6,755 nucleotides of DNA. Origin: Spirochaetaceae bacterium (GTDB taxonomy: Bacteria; Spirochaetota; Spirochaetia; Treponematales; Breznakiellaceae). Location: assembly GCA_031255395.1 (NCBI GenBank), contig JAIRSQ010000122.1:1-6755 (forward strand), in the 5' to 3' direction. Of the stretch, positions 1 through 5,793 are shown in pieces (position 1 is the stretch's first letter; every line of letters starts with the position of its first letter). A program made the position numbers and the translations under genes. The notes beneath the pieces were generated by a model. That model had not been told where the DNA came from. It saw nothing but the letters and a program-made list of their open reading frames with translations, and did not search any database.

Positions 1-18
1 GTTTGAATCGGGTAAAAA

Positions 19-112
19 TGGCGGAGGCGTGTGAGAATCGAACTCACCAAGGACGTTTCCGCCCTTTGACGGATTTGAAGTCCGCAGTCGCCACCAGGCG
101 GCATTCACCTCC
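19..112 (-). tRNA. selC: Selenocysteine tRNA (UCA anticodon, CCA encoded)
   Basis: This tRNA is charged with serine, converted to selenocysteinyl-tRNA, and delivered by SelB to recoded UGA codons. Read on the minus strand, the acceptor stem pairs 112-106 with 23-29 (seven pairs, one G-U), followed by an A-A mismatch at the eighth position (105 with 30). The discriminator is G22 and CCA is encoded at 21-19. The anticodon loop CTTCAAA places UCA at 78-76 on a stem of about five pairs. The long variable arm at about 66-49 has seven pairs closed by a GAAA tetraloop, and the T arm (47-31) has five pairs and the loop TTCGATT. The UCA anticodon, extended acceptor-plus-T stack and long variable arm together distinguish it from tRNA-Ser and from a nonsense suppressor. 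A short T-run follows CCA. selA and selB are not in the window; they could lie to the left. Confidence 0.95.
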
Positions 113-139
113 ATATAACTGCGATAATGGCAAATTTAT

Positions 140-145
140 ATTATA
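140..145 (-). promoter_or_regulatory. Possible second -10 element (TATAAT) close to selC
   Basis: A perfect TATAAT hexamer on the minus strand sits 27 bases upstream of the mature tRNA 5' end, in an AT-rich stretch. It would give a leader of about 20 bases. The matching -35 is poor: TATTAC at 17 bases, or TTGATA at a suboptimal 21 bases. A GC-rich palindrome (CCGCCCGGGCGG, about 152-163) occupies the spacer. It may be a weak secondary promoter or simply AT-rich sequence. Confidence 0.3.
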
Positions 146-203
146 AGACAGCCGCCCGGGCGGTAATATCAATACAATATCCTCTTTCGCCGCTATTTGA
201 GTC

Positions 204-233
204 ATTATGGCATAACGCGAGAGGCTTTGTCAA
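204..233 (-). promoter_or_regulatory. Sigma70-type promoter, probably for selC
   Basis: On the minus strand a perfect -35 TTGACA (233-228) is followed by an 18-base spacer and a -10 CATAAT (209-204). TGC immediately before the -10 makes an extended -10. Transcription would begin near 197 and reach the mature tRNA 5' end at 112 after a leader of about 85 bases. It lies just past the stop codon of the double DUF445 gene, so selC need not depend on read-through. The -10 is embedded in a small dyad (TTATG-C-CATAA). The target is inferred from position. Confidence 0.7.
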
Positions 234-256
234 CGGAGAAAGTGAGGGGCGGCGGA

Positions 257-3200
257 CTATAAAATTCTTTTAATACAATAACCTATAAAATAACCAAGCG
301 CTCCGCCAAACAAGCCTATCCATCCGTAAAAAATAATTTTTGCAAAGTAACCGCCGGCAAATCTATAGAACAATGTTTCTATTTCCTTGGGATGCATATT
401 GTTGATCTCCCGCTCCACGACACTGGCAATGTTAACGCTTTCAAAAATATGGCTAAAATTATAAGCGCAGGCATCAACCGTTGCGCCAGCTAGGTATCCG
501 CAGATACAGTCCTTTGTTTCATTGGTGAACGCGCCGTTAAGTTTTGCAAAGAATTCGTTAAAATACGGCGTAACGGCGGATTTCAGGCGGCAATCCTGAG
601 CAAAACGGGCGATAAAACCGGATAAATCGTCTTGCAGGACGGCTTCGTCATAAAATGAATCGCCGTTAACCATTGCGGAAAATATGCCGTCCGTGACCTC
701 GTAAATCGCGTTTAGCGCGTTCCGATCGTCTAAAATACGGCTGATAAGAGAGCCGATTTCTGTTTCAATATCGATATTTTTTATTATATCCGCCGAGGGA
801 ACGGATTTTAGAATGTCCGGCAGAATCTTTTTTATTAAAGACGCCGCTACGCGGGACGTTTCTTCCCGCGAAAGACTGTTTTTCAGGCATGAAACTGCCA
901 CGGGCAACAGCGGCTCCGTTGCAATATCGCCGAGTCGCGTAATATTGACACAGCCAAACAGACGCTTTAGCGGCATTCTCGCGAACAGTCTTAACGCATC
1001 GCCGGCAAGCCGCGCAGCGTCCTTGCTAGCGCGGCGCGCAAGGGACTCGGCCGCATGGTCGACGGCAGCGCTTTCCAGCGGGTTGTCGTCAAAGCCAATG
1101 TCGGCGAGGGTGTTGTCAAGCTGAGTGTCGGCAATGGCGAATAAACGCCGCCTGTTTCTGTTAAAGAAAGCGGGAAGCTCGATGTCAATAAGAGTATCGA
1201 CAATAGGCCTTACCTGTCCGCGCCAAGGCAGCGCGTAAAACGGCAGACTGTCCTCTATCTCTCTGACGATGGCGCCCCTTGATTTTCTGATCTCGCCGCA
1301 GAGAGCGTCTATGATACGGGCGGCGTTTTTTTCAAGCATATAAGGAATTATGCCGTTAGACAGATCCCGTAATTTAATCGCCGGATCGAGATATTTTTCC
1401 AAATGTCTAACAAACGCGCGGGCGGCGTTTCGTAAAACCGGATCCATCCGCCCGTCAATTTTGCTTAAAAACCCGTTTACGGCTGGAGTTCCGGCAAAGT
1501 CTTCAAGCGAATGGGTTTCAATATACGATACAAATCCGTCGTTCCGACTGTCGATAAGCCTTTGTATCCTGTCCGGCGTAATATTTTCGGCCAAGTCGCG
1601 CAAAATATTTTTTGACAGCTTTTCGAGACGGCTGTCTGAAAAGAAACCAGCGGCCGTGAGGAGCGATTCAAGGCTTTTTCCACGGATTTTATCATTTACA
1701 ATGCCGTAAACGGCAGAAGCGGCGCCGCCAGTCCGCAACTTGCATGTTAGCGCGTCCTGCAATTTAGGGACGAGCCGGTACAATTCATGGCTAGCCACAA
1801 GCTGTTTTATTTTGCCCGCAAGCATGGCAGCGGTTTCGCGGCGGCGTTCCAAAATATATTTTTGTATGCCGCTGAACGCGGCGGCGGAAACGCTGTCTAG
1901 CCTCCGCTCTTCTTCGAATACGGAGTCGATAACGGCATAATCCGAATCGGATGCCGATTTACGCAACGCCTCTTTAATCGCGGCTTTGTTATCGGTAAAC
2001 CGCTGTTGCAAGGCTTGTTCCGCCAGCATTTTATTTTTTATAAAAGTTGCCGTAGTTTTTGCGAATCGCGGTTTGTGTGCCGCCACAACTCCGGTAAACG
2101 GCGGAAATTTCGCCCGTTCAAACAAAGGCTTGTACGGACGGAACAGCATCCTTATCGCGAGCCAGTTGGTGCCGATCCCAACGAACGCGAAAACAATGCC
2201 GTACAGCACGGGCATCTGCCATGTAAGACCGTACGAAACATTCAAAATCCGCTCAGCCAGCGCCGGAATCAAGCCCGCTACCGCCCCTAAAACCGCTCCC
2301 AGAATATTTATGGCCTTCATTTCTTTGCCCATGAAATCTCGCGCCAGGCTGTTTATTTCTTTTGGCCGCAGTTTGTTAAGTTCGGCTTCGACAGCCGTTG
2401 AAATTGTTCCGGTCAAAACGGCGTCAGCGTTCTCGTTGATGACACCGAACATCCATTCTGATATTTGAGCGTGAACGGAATCTTTACGGACAGCGTTGTA
2501 AATTCGGCCAAGCTTGCGGCCTTTGTTCCTGTTCCATATCCTAAGAAACGCGTCTTTCGTTATCCGCATAGATTCCGGCGGGATTTCTCCGGCAATATCG
2601 CTGATTTTCATGCCGGAAAATGTTTTCCAAAAGTCAGACAGGCTGTTTTTTACGCGTTCTTTATTGAATGTGATATTAATATCGGCCTCATTTAACAAGT
2701 CCGCCGCGTTTTTGCCCGACAGTCCCGTTATCTTTTCGGCAATAACAAGACATATATCGTCTTTGAATCTGTCCGTAAATAAATATTCTGTTTTTATACC
2801 GTTGTATATTTGAGCAAGCAGCTTTGTTTTTAAGGTTGAAAGGCCGGTATCGCCGAGACAGGCGCTTGCGGGCCGGGAAAGAAATTCAAGAATCAATTTT
2901 GAGACGGCGTCGGACAGTTCCTGTGTTTTGGAACGGGCAAGTTCCGTTACGCTTTTTGGGGTTAGAATTCCCGCGTCCCGCATGACTATGACGAGTTCTC
3001 CGGCTGTTTTTGTTTCCATGAAAGCGATGATCCGTTCCGACGCGTCTCTGCCCGCGTTTTCGCCAAATTTTTCCAGCTCCGCGGCGATTTTTTCAACAAC
3101 GTTGATTCTGCCCGCGAGGTTTCCGATAAAAATATCTTTTAAGAATTTTCCTCCCATGCCGCCGTTCGTTTTTTCAAGCTGGCTGTCCACTGCGTTATTG

Positions 3201-4186
3201 ACGATTTCTTCAATTTCAGAACGCGTGTCACGGACAAAGCCGGCAATCGCGTAAATTATGCCGGGTATCTTTTCATTGCAGAATTTGACTATGCCTTTTT
3301 TGACGGAATGCCCTGCCAAATCGGAGAGTTTTATGTCAAGGCGCGAGGCCGCCGAAAGCAGTCTTTCGGCGGCCTCGCCCAGAATTTCCTGCCCTTTTTC
3401 CGAGCGGACAAAACCGGCGACGCGCTCAGGCTGTTCCCGTTCAAAATCTTCCCGGTTTTTTAATAAATCGATCAGGCGTGTCGATTCTAACTGCCGCCAC
3501 AGTTCCGTTGCCAAGCCGTCAATGGCGGCAAGCGGGCAAGCCTCGTCAAGGGCGGCGTTAAAATCCGGCACGTTTATTTTACGAACAATTTCGACGACGT
3601 TTTCGGCGGCTCTTTGTATCGCTTCGTCTGAAATAAAATCACTGACATTTTTTCCGCCCAGAAACGCCGCCAGAATATGCCGAATCGCGGCCGGGTATTT
3701 GTCAGCGTCGCGCGTAACCGCGCCGGCAATTTCTTCAATTATATGATCATACTGTTTTTTAGATAAAACGCTCTCTACGCTCAGGGTTCCCGCTTCCGAA
3801 AACAGCCGCCGCGCCAAACAGCTGCCTGTGTTTTCCAACACGGTTGCGAGCCGGTCCGCGCTCGTTTCGATGTCCGCTATGGCTTCAAACGGCATATTCC
3901 CTGAATTTCTAGGGAGTTCTTTTTGTAGTATATCCTTTACCCATTTTTGAACCGCCTGTTTGAAGTCAGGGGATCTAAATTCCGGGGCAAGTGTTTTTCC
4001 GTTGACCAGATCGTCTTCTATCAATTTTGACATATTGACGATAAAAGCCTGATAATTTTCTTCTATCACGCCGCCCCATTTGCCGTATTTTCTGAACAGC
4101 ATATTGACGGCTATGGAGTTGGTAATCCAGCCGGTAAAACCGCCGAGTATGACTGACACGATGATGTCGGTCAGCGGGAAAGACAT
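257..4186 (-). CDS. Giant membrane protein with two fused DUF445 units
   Basis: DUF445 proteins (YheB/YjiN type) are membrane proteins of unknown function, normally about 400 residues with one unit. This protein has about 1309 residues and two units. Unit 1 opens with a membrane segment (about residues 7-28) carrying T22-N23-x-x-A-x-x-M-L-F-R-x-Y34. It closes with P-K-E-I (608-611) and a hydrophobic helix (about 625-643). Unit 2 repeats the plan: helix at about 658-680 with T673-N674-x-x-A-x-x-M-L-F-R-x-Y685, P-K-E-I at 1266-1269, and a C-terminal helix at about 1284-1304. Between these lie long charged, probably helical stretches of roughly 550 residues each. I chose the ATG at 4186 because AAGG (4198-4195) is 8 bases upstream; a TTG at 4192 in the same frame is too close to it. 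The stop is TAG. No signal peptide or enzymatic motif is visible. It may be a scaffold or envelope protein, but that is inference. Confidence 0.9.
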   Translation of the reverse strand: MSFPLTDIIVSVILGGFTGWITNSIAVNMLFRKYGKWGGVIEENYQAFIVNMSKLIEDDLVNGKTLAPEFRSPDFKQAVQKWVKDILQKELPRNSGNMPFEAIADIETSADRLATVLENTGSCLARRLFSEAGTLSVESVLSKKQYDHIIEEIAGAVTRDADKYPAAIRHILAAFLGGKNVSDFISDEAIQRAAENVVEIVRKINVPDFNAALDEACPLAAIDGLATELWRQLESTRLIDLLKNREDFEREQPERVAGFVRSEKGQEILGEAAERLLSAASRLDIKLSDLAGHSVKKGIVKFCNEKIPGIIYAIAGFVRDTRSEIEEIVNNAVDSQLEKTNGGMGGKFLKDIFIGNLAGRINVVEKIAAELEKFGENAGRDASERIIAFMETKTAGELVIVMRDAGILTPKSVTELARSKTQELSDAVSKLILEFLSRPASACLGDTGLSTLKTKLLAQIYNGIKTEYLFTDRFKDDICLVIAEKITGLSGKNAADLLNEADINITFNKERVKNSLSDFWKTFSGMKISDIAGEIPPESMRITKDAFLRIWNRNKGRKLGRIYNAVRKDSVHAQISEWMFGVINENADAVLTGTISTAVEAELNKLRPKEINSLARDFMGKEMKAINILGAVLGAVAGLIPALAERILNVSYGLTWQMPVLYGIVFAFVGIGTNWLAIRMLFRPYKPLFERAKFPPFTGVVAAHKPRFAKTTATFIKNKMLAEQALQQRFTDNKAAIKEALRKSASDSDYAVIDSVFEEERRLDSVSAAAFSGIQKYILERRRETAAMLAGKIKQLVASHELYRLVPKLQDALTCKLRTGGAASAVYGIVNDKIRGKSLESLLTAAGFFSDSRLEKLSKNILRDLAENITPDRIQRLIDSRNDGFVSYIETHSLEDFAGTPAVNGFLSKIDGRMDPVLRNAARAFVRHLEKYLDPAIKLRDLSNGIIPYMLEKNAARIIDALCGEIRKSRGAIVREIEDSLPFYALPWRGQVRPIVDTLIDIELPAFFNRNRRRLFAIADTQLDNTLADIGFDDNPLESAAVDHAAESLARRASKDAARLAGDALRLFARMPLKRLFGCVNITRLGDIATEPLLPVAVSCLKNSLSREETSRVAASLIKKILPDILKSVPSADIIKNIDIETEIGSLISRILDDRNALNAIYEVTDGIFSAMVNGDSFYDEAVLQDDLSGFIARFAQDCRLKSAVTPYFNEFFAKLNGAFTNETKDCICGYLAGATVDACAYNFSHIFESVNIASVVEREINNMHPKEIETLFYRFAGGYFAKIIFYGWIGLFGGALGYFIGYCIKRIL

Positions 4187-4278
4187 AGGCAACGCCTTAC
4201 GAGCGCCGGCAAACCGCGTTGCGATTTGCCGCGCGCAAGGTTTTGAAGCGGAATTTGAACGCTAGCGGCGCACCGAAC

Positions 4279-4310
4279 GGGGGTTTTATTAGCTGCCATG
4301 AAAATCCCCC
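4279..4310 (-). promoter_or_regulatory. Long hairpin in the leader region of the double DUF445 gene
   Basis: GGGGG-TTTT (4279-4287) pairs with AAAA-T-CCCCC (4301-4310), giving nine pairs with a single-base bulge around a 13-base loop. It starts about 90 bases upstream of the DUF445 start. Neither strand has a convincing T-tract beside it, so it does not look like a simple terminator. It may be a leader structure; the role is unknown. Confidence 0.35.
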
Positions 4311-4387
4311 GCTGCCCCAAAAACAAAAATTCAAACACAACTCCTATAACAGCGGCGTATGCAAAACGCCCTTTTCGAACCAAACGC

Positions 4388-4410
4388 AAAACCGAAAATC
4401 CGTCTTCGGT
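4388..4410 (-). terminator. Possible weak terminator after the radical SAM gene
   Basis: On the minus strand ACCGAA (4410-4405) pairs with TTCGGT (4396-4391) across an 8-base loop, followed by TTTGCGTTTG. It starts 46 bases past the radical SAM stop codon and before the next gene. The stem is short and the T-tract interrupted, so efficiency is doubtful, but the position is right for ending that transcript. Confidence 0.35.
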
Positions 4411-4422
4411 ATACCGGCGCGG

Positions 4423-4447
4423 AGCGCGCTCAAGCCCGCTGGCGGGT
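4423..4447. repeat. Left GC-rich palindromic repeat flanking the radical SAM gene
   Basis: Two palindromes sit side by side: AGCGCGCT (4423-4430), then after two bases AGCCCGCTGGCGGGT (4433-4447), just beyond the radical SAM stop codon. The same two elements occur in reversed order on the other side of the gene (5506-5533), with one mismatch in the 15-base element. The gene is therefore bracketed by imperfect inverted repeats. Confidence 0.6.
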
Positions 4448-4456
4448 GCCGGCGGG

Positions 4457-5470
4457 TTAGATGAAGCTTTTTACTCCGCCGCCGAGCGATTCCAGCAGTA
4501 CCGGGACGCTGCGCGGCCCCTGCATAAACATGCTCAAGTCGCGATACCAGCTCATATTGCTGTCGGTGCATGGCGGCATATCCAATCTGGATTCTCTCAT
4601 GCCGCGGTCGAGTATGTTGCCAAGCGTTCTTGGGAGCTGCATACAGGGGTGGATGTCGAAAAACCAGTCTAAAAACAGGACGCGCCGCCCGCCAAGACAG
4701 TGAAAGGCCGCCGTTTTCGGGTCGCGCAGGTAGTTTATGATATTCCGCATCGAGAGCGCTGAGTTGATGATGCCGTATTTTCCCGTTTTTCGCAGCTTGA
4801 CAGCCTCGCCAAGGGCGAAAATTACGTCTTCACGGGAAAGACTGACGGCGCTTCCTCCCAGCGGATACACTTTTGATTCTGAAAATGTGGGATAGTTGAA
4901 AGCTATGTAGTCATAGCCCATGTTTTTGGCACGGACGCATACTTCTTCCAGTTTGTCGTAATTGTCGTTCCATATAAGCACGGACGCCATAGTTTTAAGG
5001 CCCGTGCGTTTTACCATTTCCATCGCCCGCGCCATCTCGTCCATTATGTTCGGTATTTTGCGCGATTCTGCCATGATTATTGGGTCGCCCGAATCAAACG
5101 AGACGCTCAGCACGTCGCAACCGGCGTCCTCGAGCCGCTTGAGTATGTCGTTGCGGGTCAGCAGTATTGGAGCGGCGTTCAGTACGGCGTTGTTCATCCC
5201 GCGCGCGGCCGCACGCTCCACGAAAGCTATGACGTCGGGGTGCAGTAACGGCTCGCCGCCCGTTATCGTCAGGTGCGCCACGCCGAAATCCGCGAGCCGG
5301 TCTATTGCCCGCAGTGCCTTTTCTTTATCCACAAAGATTTTTGGCTGCTGTTTCCAAATGTCGCAGAACGAGCACTTTGCTATGCAGGCGTTCGTTATGG
5401 CGAACTCCGTGAAACGCAGCCGGCCTTGCAGGTACTTTTTTACCAAATTTAGTCTTTTGCTGTTTGCCAT
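4457..5470 (-). CDS. Radical SAM enzyme of unknown substrate
   Basis: The protein has 337 residues. The radical SAM cluster motif C29-x3-C33-x2-C36 binds the [4Fe-4S] cluster that cleaves S-adenosylmethionine, and G-G-E-P at 71-74 is the usual SAM-binding motif. The spacing of these motifs and the TIM-barrel-like region to about residue 230 fit the MoaA/PqqE/HpnH-like part of the superfamily. Three further cysteines lie in the C-terminal part (C258, C276, C301) and could bind an auxiliary cluster in a reduced SPASM or twitch-like domain, but the spacing is not a standard SPASM pattern. The start ATG at 5470 is kept because it gives a normal 28-residue lead-in before the first cysteine. The Shine-Dalgarno is poor: GGGG at 5486-5483 is about 12 bases away. 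No obvious peptide substrate or pathway partner is adjacent, so the substrate cannot be named. No clear promoter is visible upstream. Confidence 0.9.
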   Translation of the reverse strand: MANSKRLNLVKKYLQGRLRFTEFAITNACIAKCSFCDIWKQQPKIFVDKEKALRAIDRLADFGVAHLTITGGEPLLHPDVIAFVERAAARGMNNAVLNAAPILLTRNDILKRLEDAGCDVLSVSFDSGDPIIMAESRKIPNIMDEMARAMEMVKRTGLKTMASVLIWNDNYDKLEEVCVRAKNMGYDYIAFNYPTFSESKVYPLGGSAVSLSREDVIFALGEAVKLRKTGKYGIINSALSMRNIINYLRDPKTAAFHCLGGRRVLFLDWFFDIHPCMQLPRTLGNILDRGMRESRLDMPPCTDSNMSWYRDLSMFMQGPRSVPVLLESLGGGVKSFI

Positions 5471-5483
5471 GCGAAAATTTTAC

Positions 5484-5499
5484 CCCGCAGGCGGGTTTT
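5484..5499 (+). terminator. Terminator-like hairpin in front of the radical SAM gene
   Basis: CCCGC-AG-GCGGG followed by TTTT reads as a compact terminator on the plus strand (realistically four pairs with a tetraloop). No plus-strand gene ends here. On the minus strand the same structure lies 13 bases ahead of the radical SAM ATG, where a hairpin could hinder ribosome loading. A sister element follows at 5506-5524. The role is undecided. Confidence 0.35.
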
Positions 5500-5505
5500 A
5501 CGCCT

Positions 5506-5533
5506 AGCCCGCTCGCGGGTTTTTAAGCGCGCT
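5506..5533. repeat. Right GC-rich palindromic repeat flanking the radical SAM gene
   Basis: AGCCCGCTCGCGGGT (5506-5520) differs by one central base from the copy at 4433-4447. It is followed by TTTT and A, then AGCGCGCT (5526-5533), which is identical to 4423-4430. The order is mirrored relative to the left copy. On the plus strand the first palindrome plus its five Ts also resembles a small intrinsic terminator. Confidence 0.6.
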
Positions 5534-5709
5534 GCGGACATTGCGCCGTTTGGAAGCCCCATAGACAAACGCGATATACAACAGAAAGAGAAAAAAAGAC
5601 TGAAACGCAGGGCAAAAACGACTTGCGTACCCGAAGGGATCCGTGGCCGAAGCGGCGGCGCTGTCAGGGAAGCGTGACGATCATGCCTGCCAAGGCAGCG
5701 CGCCCCGCA
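5534..5709. other. Intergenic stretch with no recognised gene
   Basis: This part of the 323-base divergent spacer holds an A-rich patch (about 5581-5600) and then GC-rich sequence with small palindromes such as CTGCCAAGGCAG (5687-5698) and CCCGAAGGG. No tRNA, known riboswitch pattern or credible gene start is visible. A promoter for the leftward radical SAM gene is expected here or nearby, but I could not identify one. Confidence 0.5.
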
Positions 5710-5739
5710 TTGACTTTAAACATCGACTTCGGTTATAAT
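5710..5739 (+). promoter_or_regulatory. Sigma70-type promoter for the PSD-family decarboxylase
   Basis: TTGACT (5710-5715) and a perfect TATAAT (5734-5739) are separated by 18 bases. Transcription should start near 5746, giving a leader of about 48 bases before the ATG at 5794. No operator repeat is obvious around it. Confidence 0.8.
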
Positions 5740-5793
5740 AAGTTCCAGGTTTTGTCTTAGAGTAAATACAACTAAAAAGGGAAGGAAATACTT

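Noticed and set aside
152..163. Perfect palindrome CCGCCCGGGCGG between the DUF445 gene and selC, as a terminator.
   Set aside because: Neither strand has a T-tract next to it, and termination here would cut off the upstream selC promoter from the tRNA.
1222..1235. A 14-base match (gccaaggcagcgcg) between the DUF445 gene and the spacer at about 5690-5703.
   Set aside because: It is short, GC-rich and isolated, with no extension on either side, so chance is sufficient.
1986..2468. A 160-codon plus-strand frame, and other long plus-strand frames inside 257-4186.
   Set aside because: All are antisense to the double DUF445 gene, whose motifs and hydrophobic pattern are clearly real; the opposite frames have no coherent protein features.
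4298..4672. A 124-codon plus-strand frame through the spacer into the radical SAM gene.
   Set aside because: It lies mostly antisense to the convincing radical SAM gene, has no recognisable domain and is low-complexity and basic in its first half, typical of a shadow frame.
5477..5482. TAAAAT on the minus strand next to the radical SAM ATG, suggesting a leaderless promoter.
   Set aside because: The expected -35 position holds AGGCGT, which is not a -35 match, and the AT-rich patch is short.
5683..5760. A 25-codon plus-strand frame starting at an ATG, ending in a motif resembling an actin-like ATPase start (I-D-F-G-Y-N-K).
   Set aside because: It is too short, lacks a good ribosome site, and its 3' half is the promoter of the PSD-family gene; the resemblance is most likely chance.
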